This document shows, piece after piece, positions 21,780 to 25,432 of a stretch of 25,432 bases of DNA. The DNA lies in contig JAITSR010000419.1 of the NCBI GenBank assembly GCA_031287655.1, positions 1-25,432 of the forward strand, in the 5' to 3' direction. Source of the DNA: Clostridiales bacterium. Lineage in GTDB: Bacteria > Bacillota > Clostridia > WRLR01. The stretch's first letter is position 1. Each line of letters opens with the position of its first letter. The notes beneath the pieces were generated by a model, which did not search any database, had not been told where the DNA came from, and worked only from the letters and a program-made list of their open reading frames with translations. Both the position numbers and the translations under genes were made by a program.

Positions 21780-23597
21780 ATGAACAAAAACACAGGCAAA
21801 AACACAGGCAAGATCACAGGCAAAAACACATCCGCAAGCACAAAAAGAAAAGCGGGCGCAGGCTCCCGGCACGCGTTCGCGCGGCTCGTCGGTTTCCTTA
21901 TGACCCTCGCGCTGCTGCTGCAAATCGCCGCTTGCGGCGGGGGCGCCGCGCCGGCGGGCGCCGCGACCACCGCGGATTCCGGCACGTCCGCCGGAACAGT
22001 TGCCGAATCGTCCGCCTCGTCCGGCGCCGACGGTTCCACATCAGCCGCCGATGGGACGTCGGCTTCGTCCGCCTCGTCCGACGGCGCGCATCTTGTCGTC
22101 GCGGGTGAAGGCGAAACGGGCAGCTTTGACCCTGCAAAGAACGTCGGGCGCACATATTGGTCGATCCATTCGTATTGCCTTGAGGGACTTTTGCAGTACA
22201 CGCAGGCGGGGGAGATCGAATACCGCGCGGCGGAGAGCTATGAGGTGAACGACGATATGACCGTCTGGACCTTCCATCTGCGCAAGGATGGAAAGTGGAG
22301 CGACGGCAGCCCCGTCACATCGGCGGATTTTAAGAACACGATCATTCGCGCGCTCGACCCCGCAAACCAGTCGACCTACGCGGACATGCTGTTCTACATC
22401 AAAGGCGCGGAGGATGCCTATATGGACGGCGCGCCGCTGGACGCCGTAGGCGTCGAGACGCCTGACGATGAAACGCTCGTGTTCACGCTGCGCGAGACCT
22501 GCCCCTTCTTCTTAAAACTGCTGTTCGTGCCCGTGTACTTCCCGTCGAAGCACGACGTCGCGACCGATGAGAATGAGAACTGGGATAAGGACGTCTCGAC
22601 GTATTTTACGAACGGCGCGTTCATGCTCAGCGAATACAACCCCGGCGAATCGTTCGTCTACGTCCCGAACCCGTATTACTACGACAGGGACAAGGTCAAG
22701 CTCGCAAGTTATACGTCGCGCTTTATGGACGACATGCAGGCCCGGCTCGCCGCGTATCAAACCGGGGAGATCGACGTCGTCGGGACCGCCCCGTACTATG
22801 TACTCGAACGCTACAAAGACCAGCCGGACATCAATATCGCAAAGAGCCTTTCGTCGCTCTATACGCTGCTGAACGCCGAAAGTGAAGCGCTCAAAGACCC
22901 CAAGGTGCGCGAGGCGCTCGTGATCTCGGTAAACCGCCGCGAGTTGTGCGACATACTGGGCGCGGACAAAGCGCCCTCCGACCACTTTGTGTCAATGAAT
23001 ATGTCGAGCATCGCGGAATCCGGCAAGCTGTACGCCGAGACGGCGGCGCCGATGTTTACGGAGGACGCGGCGCGGGCGAAGCAGCTCCTTGCGGAGGCGG
23101 GCTATCCGGACGGCGCGGGCTTCCCGACACTTTTGTACATCTACCCGAACACGGAGGAGGAGTCAAACGTCGCGCAGGTGCTGCAGAACCAATGGAAGCA
23201 AACGCTCGGGGTCACGATTGAGCTCTCCGGACTCGAGCAGCAGGTCTATCTTTCCGAGCGCAGAGCGGGCAATTTTGACCTCGCGCGGATGAGCTGGACT
23301 GCGGACTTCGGCGACCCGATGACGTATCTTGCGATGTACACTTCCTATTCGAAGCAGAACGACAACCATGTGAACGATCCCGAGTATGACGCGCTGGTCG
23401 AGCGGTCCATTTCCGTGACGGACGCGGTCGAGCGCGAGGCCATGCTGCATGAGGCGGAGTTTGTTTTGGTCGGGAAGGGCTTTTACCTGAGCCCGCTCTA
23501 TGTGAACAACTCGATCACACTGGTCAACCCCTCGTATACGGGCTTTGACCAAGATTTTCGCGGTCTCTTTGACATGCGTTTCGTATACGCAAAGTAA
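21780..23597 (+). CDS. oppA: OppA/DppA-like peptide-binding lipoprotein
   Basis: The 605-residue protein is the substrate receptor of the importer, anchored outside the membrane. After a long basic n-region, the lipobox IAAC gives lipidated Cys52. An Ala/Ser/Thr linker runs to about 100. The mature domain has the family 5 pattern: GSFDPAKNVGRTYWSIHSYCLEGLLQY, WTFHLRKDGKWSDGSPVTSADF, near the C-terminus MSWTADFGDPMTYLAMYTSY, and the last strands. ATG 21780 has AGGAGG 9 nt upstream. The first 17 codons are four 12-bp repeat units (NTGK-like). It closes the B-C-D-F-A operon after a 95-bp gap without a clear terminator. Confidence 0.93.
   Translation: MNKNTGKNTGKITGKNTSASTKRKAGAGSRHAFARLVGFLMTLALLLQIAACGGGAAPAGAATTADSGTSAGTVAESSASSGADGSTSAADGTSASSASSDGAHLVVAGEGETGSFDPAKNVGRTYWSIHSYCLEGLLQYTQAGEIEYRAAESYEVNDDMTVWTFHLRKDGKWSDGSPVTSADFKNTIIRALDPANQSTYADMLFYIKGAEDAYMDGAPLDAVGVETPDDETLVFTLRETCPFFLKLLFVPVYFPSKHDVATDENENWDKDVSTYFTNGAFMLSEYNPGESFVYVPNPYYYDRDKVKLASYTSRFMDDMQARLAAYQTGEIDVVGTAPYYVLERYKDQPDINIAKSLSSLYTLLNAESEALKDPKVREALVISVNRRELCDILGADKAPSDHFVSMNMSSIAESGKLYAETAAPMFTEDAARAKQLLAEAGYPDGAGFPTLLYIYPNTEEESNVAQVLQNQWKQTLGVTIELSGLEQQVYLSERRAGNFDLARMSWTADFGDPMTYLAMYTSYSKQNDNHVNDPEYDALVERSISVTDAVEREAMLHEAEFVLVGKGFYLSPLYVNNSITLVNPSYTGFDQDFRGLFDMRFVYAK
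21786..21833 (+). repeat. Four 12-bp tandem repeats at the 5' end of oppA
   Basis: AAAAACACAGGC occurs twice, then AAGATCACAGGC and AAAAACACATCC. They encode repeated K-N-T-G-type residues in the n-region of the signal peptide. The unit length keeps the frame if copies are gained or lost. Confidence 0.85.
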
Positions 23598-23654
23598 ATA
23601 AAAAAGACACACGAAATAAAATGATACCCAAAAACACGCAAAGGAGATTCTGAC

Positions 23655-24791
23655 ATGGCTATGATGTCCACCGCAGTATCAATGTCCGGCCTGACCAAAG
23701 AGGTCATTCACAAGCTGCCCGCGTTTATGCCGGGCGAAGGGCCGGCGGCCGTTCTGAAAAAATATCCGTATTTGCGGACGATTCACAAGCTCTCGTCGAA
23801 CGAGAACCAACTGGGGCCTTCGCCTAAGGCGGTCGCGGCGATCCGCGACGCCGCGGCCCGCCTGAACGAGTACCCGGACGGCCGGGCATCAAGGCTCTGC
23901 GCCGCGCTCGGGGAGTTCTACGACATCTCCCCGGAGCATCTGTTCGTCACATCGGGCGCGACCGGCTCTTTGGAGCTTGTCGCCGACGTGTTCGTCTGTC
24001 CGGGCGACGAGGCGATCTTCTGTTGGCCGACGTATCTGCCCTATCGCAGGTATGTCCAACGGCAAAACGGGATTCCGGTCGAGGTCCCGCTCGACTCTGA
24101 GCTGCGCTTCGACCTCGGCGCGATGGAGCGCGCGATCACGGACAGAACAAAGCTGATCATGATCTGCAACCCGAATAACCCGACCGGGACAGCCGTGCCG
24201 CGCGACGAGCTCGAGCGCTTTTTGCGAAACGTGCCGGAGCATATCATCGTCATGCTCGACGAGGCGTACATCGAATTTTCGCGGGACGGCGCGGACGCCA
24301 GCCTCTACCGGCTCGTTTTGGAGCTTCCGAACCTTGTCGTGCTGCGCACGTTCTCAAAGCTCTACGGACTCGCGGGCGAACGGGTCGGCTACACGTTCTC
24401 CGGCAAGGAGGTTCATGACCTTCTGTCAAAATCCGCGACGTTCTTTACGGCGACGGCGCTCGGAATTGAGGCCGCGATCGCGGCGCTCTCTGATCAGGAG
24501 TTTGTCAAAAAGACGCTCGCGACGATCCACGAGGGCAGGCGCTACCTGACGCGCGAGTTTGAGGCGCTCGGCTTTCGCGTCTATGAGTCGGAGACGAATT
24601 TCCTCTACATCGACACGGGCTTTGACGCGATGAGCTTCGCCGAGGCGCTCAAGGCACACGGGATCGTGATTCGCGGCAACTTTGAGCTCAGCCGGATCAC
24701 GATCGGCACGCCCGAACAGAATCGCCTTCTCGTGGAGGCCGCAAAAGAGATCGTCGAGGGGGATGGGGTTACAAAACGGGAAGGGGCGTGA
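23655..24791 (+). CDS. HisC-like class I/II aminotransferase
   Basis: The 378-residue PLP enzyme belongs to the histidinol-phosphate aminotransferase branch. Motifs are HKLSSNENQLGPSP near 45-57, VTSGATGSLELV, ICNPNNPTG (170-178), LDEAYIEF with the PLP-ring aspartate at about 202, and RTFSKLYGLAGERVGY with the Schiff-base Lys235. The C-terminal arginine region is FELSRITIGTPEQN. No other histidine genes are nearby, so it may act on another amino acid, for instance an aromatic one, or on 2-oxo acids derived from imported peptides. ATG 23655 has AAGGAG 8 nt upstream. It is 57 bp after oppA and 6 bp before the ammonium transporter gene. Confidence 0.9.
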   Translation: MAMMSTAVSMSGLTKEVIHKLPAFMPGEGPAAVLKKYPYLRTIHKLSSNENQLGPSPKAVAAIRDAAARLNEYPDGRASRLCAALGEFYDISPEHLFVTSGATGSLELVADVFVCPGDEAIFCWPTYLPYRRYVQRQNGIPVEVPLDSELRFDLGAMERAITDRTKLIMICNPNNPTGTAVPRDELERFLRNVPEHIIVMLDEAYIEFSRDGADASLYRLVLELPNLVVLRTFSKLYGLAGERVGYTFSGKEVHDLLSKSATFFTATALGIEAAIAALSDQEFVKKTLATIHEGRRYLTREFEALGFRVYESETNFLYIDTGFDAMSFAEALKAHGIVIRGNFELSRITIGTPEQNRLLVEAAKEIVEGDGVTKREGA

Positions 24792-24797
24792 GACGGC

Positions 24798-25432
24798 ATG
24801 AGTCTGTATTCATCGATTGACACCGCGTGGGTGCTGCTCGGCGCCGTGCTCGTGTTCTTTATGCAGGCGGGCTTTGCGATGGTTGAGACGGGCTTTACGC
24901 GGGCGAAGAACGCGGGCAACATCATCATGAAAAACCTGCTCGACTTCTGCTTGGGCTCGATCGGCTTTTGGATTCTGGGCTTCGGGCTGATGCAGGGGGC
25001 CTCGCTCGGCGGCTTTATCGGCGCGCCGGACCTCTTGACAGGCGGGAACTACGGCGCGAACATCCCGTCGGACGCGTTTTTCATCTTCCAGACGGTGTTC
25101 TGCGGGACGGCCGCGACGATCGTTTCGGGCGCGACGGCGGAGCGGACAAAGTTTTCGTCGTACTGCATTTACAGCTTAGTCGTGAGCGCGCTGATCTACC
25201 CCGTGTCCGGGCATTGGATATGGGGCGGCGGATGGCTTTTTGAGCTTGGCTTTCACGACTTTGCGGGCTCGACCGCCGTACACATGGTCGGCGGCGTCGC
25301 GGCGCTCGTCGGCGCGGCGATTTTAGGGCCGCGCATCGGGAAGTACGGCCCGGAGGGCCAGAGCCGCGCGATCCCCGGCCACAGCCTGACACTCGGCGCG
25401 CTCGGCGTGTTTATCCTCTGGTTCTGCTGGTT
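24798..25432 (+). CDS. amt: Ammonium transporter, Amt family (5' part)
   Basis: The open frame continues past the right edge, with 211 codons visible. The protein begins with WVLLGAVLVFFMQAGFAMVETGFTRAKNAGNIIMKNLLDF, the classic first segments of Amt proteins, and has FQTVFCGTAATIVSGATAERTKF. The segment ending HDFAGSTAVHMVGG holds the Asp and first pore His that correspond to AmtB Asp160 and His168. It should conduct ammonium or ammonia across the inner membrane as a trimer. ATG 24798 is 6 bp after the aminotransferase stop, with GAAGGGGCG upstream as ribosome site, so they are co-transcribed. A GlnK-type regulator, if present, would lie beyond the window. Confidence 0.94.
   Translation, partial: MSLYSSIDTAWVLLGAVLVFFMQAGFAMVETGFTRAKNAGNIIMKNLLDFCLGSIGFWILGFGLMQGASLGGFIGAPDLLTGGNYGANIPSDAFFIFQTVFCGTAATIVSGATAERTKFSSYCIYSLVVSALIYPVSGHWIWGGGWLFELGFHDFAGSTAVHMVGGVAALVGAAILGPRIGKYGPEGQSRAIPGHSLTLGALGVFILWFCW

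Overview
The window looks like a chromosomal segment of a high-GC member of the Clostridia (Bacillota). The pointers are strong GGAGG-type ribosome binding sites, frequent TTG and GTG starts, lipoprotein binding proteins with Thr/Ala linkers after the lipobox, LplA/LplB/LplC-type and Opp-type ABC operons, and TTGACA/TATAAT-type promoters. No rRNA, tRNA, CRISPR array, transposase or integrase was seen. The lineage is an inference from gene style only.

Layout. Positions 1-2700 are an accessory-looking, lower-GC patch. It holds the 5' part of a McrB-like AAA ATPase gene (minus), a 5'-truncated PIN toxin remnant followed by an intact antitoxin-like gene (plus), and an AAA_14/DUF4143 ATPase (minus). 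The two minus-strand ATPase genes share a perfect 33-bp repeat 47-48 bp upstream of their start codons. The repeat lies inside a motif iterated every 23 bp. From 2779 a promoter drives speD and speA, a two-gene polyamine unit with a 1-nt overlap. Next come a GlcG/HbpS-family gene and a zinc phospholipase C-like gene (5359-6427, minus), then a methyltransferase and a DUF1697 gene (6540-7788, minus).

Positions 8012-13074 hold a D-2-hydroxyacid dehydrogenase and a three-gene carbohydrate-type ABC importer. The importer consists of a lipoprotein, an intrinsic terminator, and LplB-like and LplC-like permeases. It ends at a 45-bp near-perfect palindrome. On the minus strand, 13196-15499 carries a TetR regulator, a D-lactate dehydrogenase-like enzyme and a NUDIX hydrolase. 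The TetR gene diverges from a MATE exporter (15885-17327), whose promoter carries a 12-bp palindrome over the -10 element.

After a good intrinsic terminator, 17493-23597 encodes a complete oligopeptide importer in the order B-C-D-F-A. It is followed by a HisC-like aminotransferase and the 5' part of an ammonium transporter gene running off the end. This stretch reads as a nitrogen and peptide acquisition region.

The most unusual signals are the 23-bp iterated motif with the 33-bp repeats, a low-complexity insert of about 43 residues between two active-site segments of SpeA, and in-frame short-period expansions in several unrelated genes (speA, the oppC-like gene, the oppA-like gene and the lplA-like linker).
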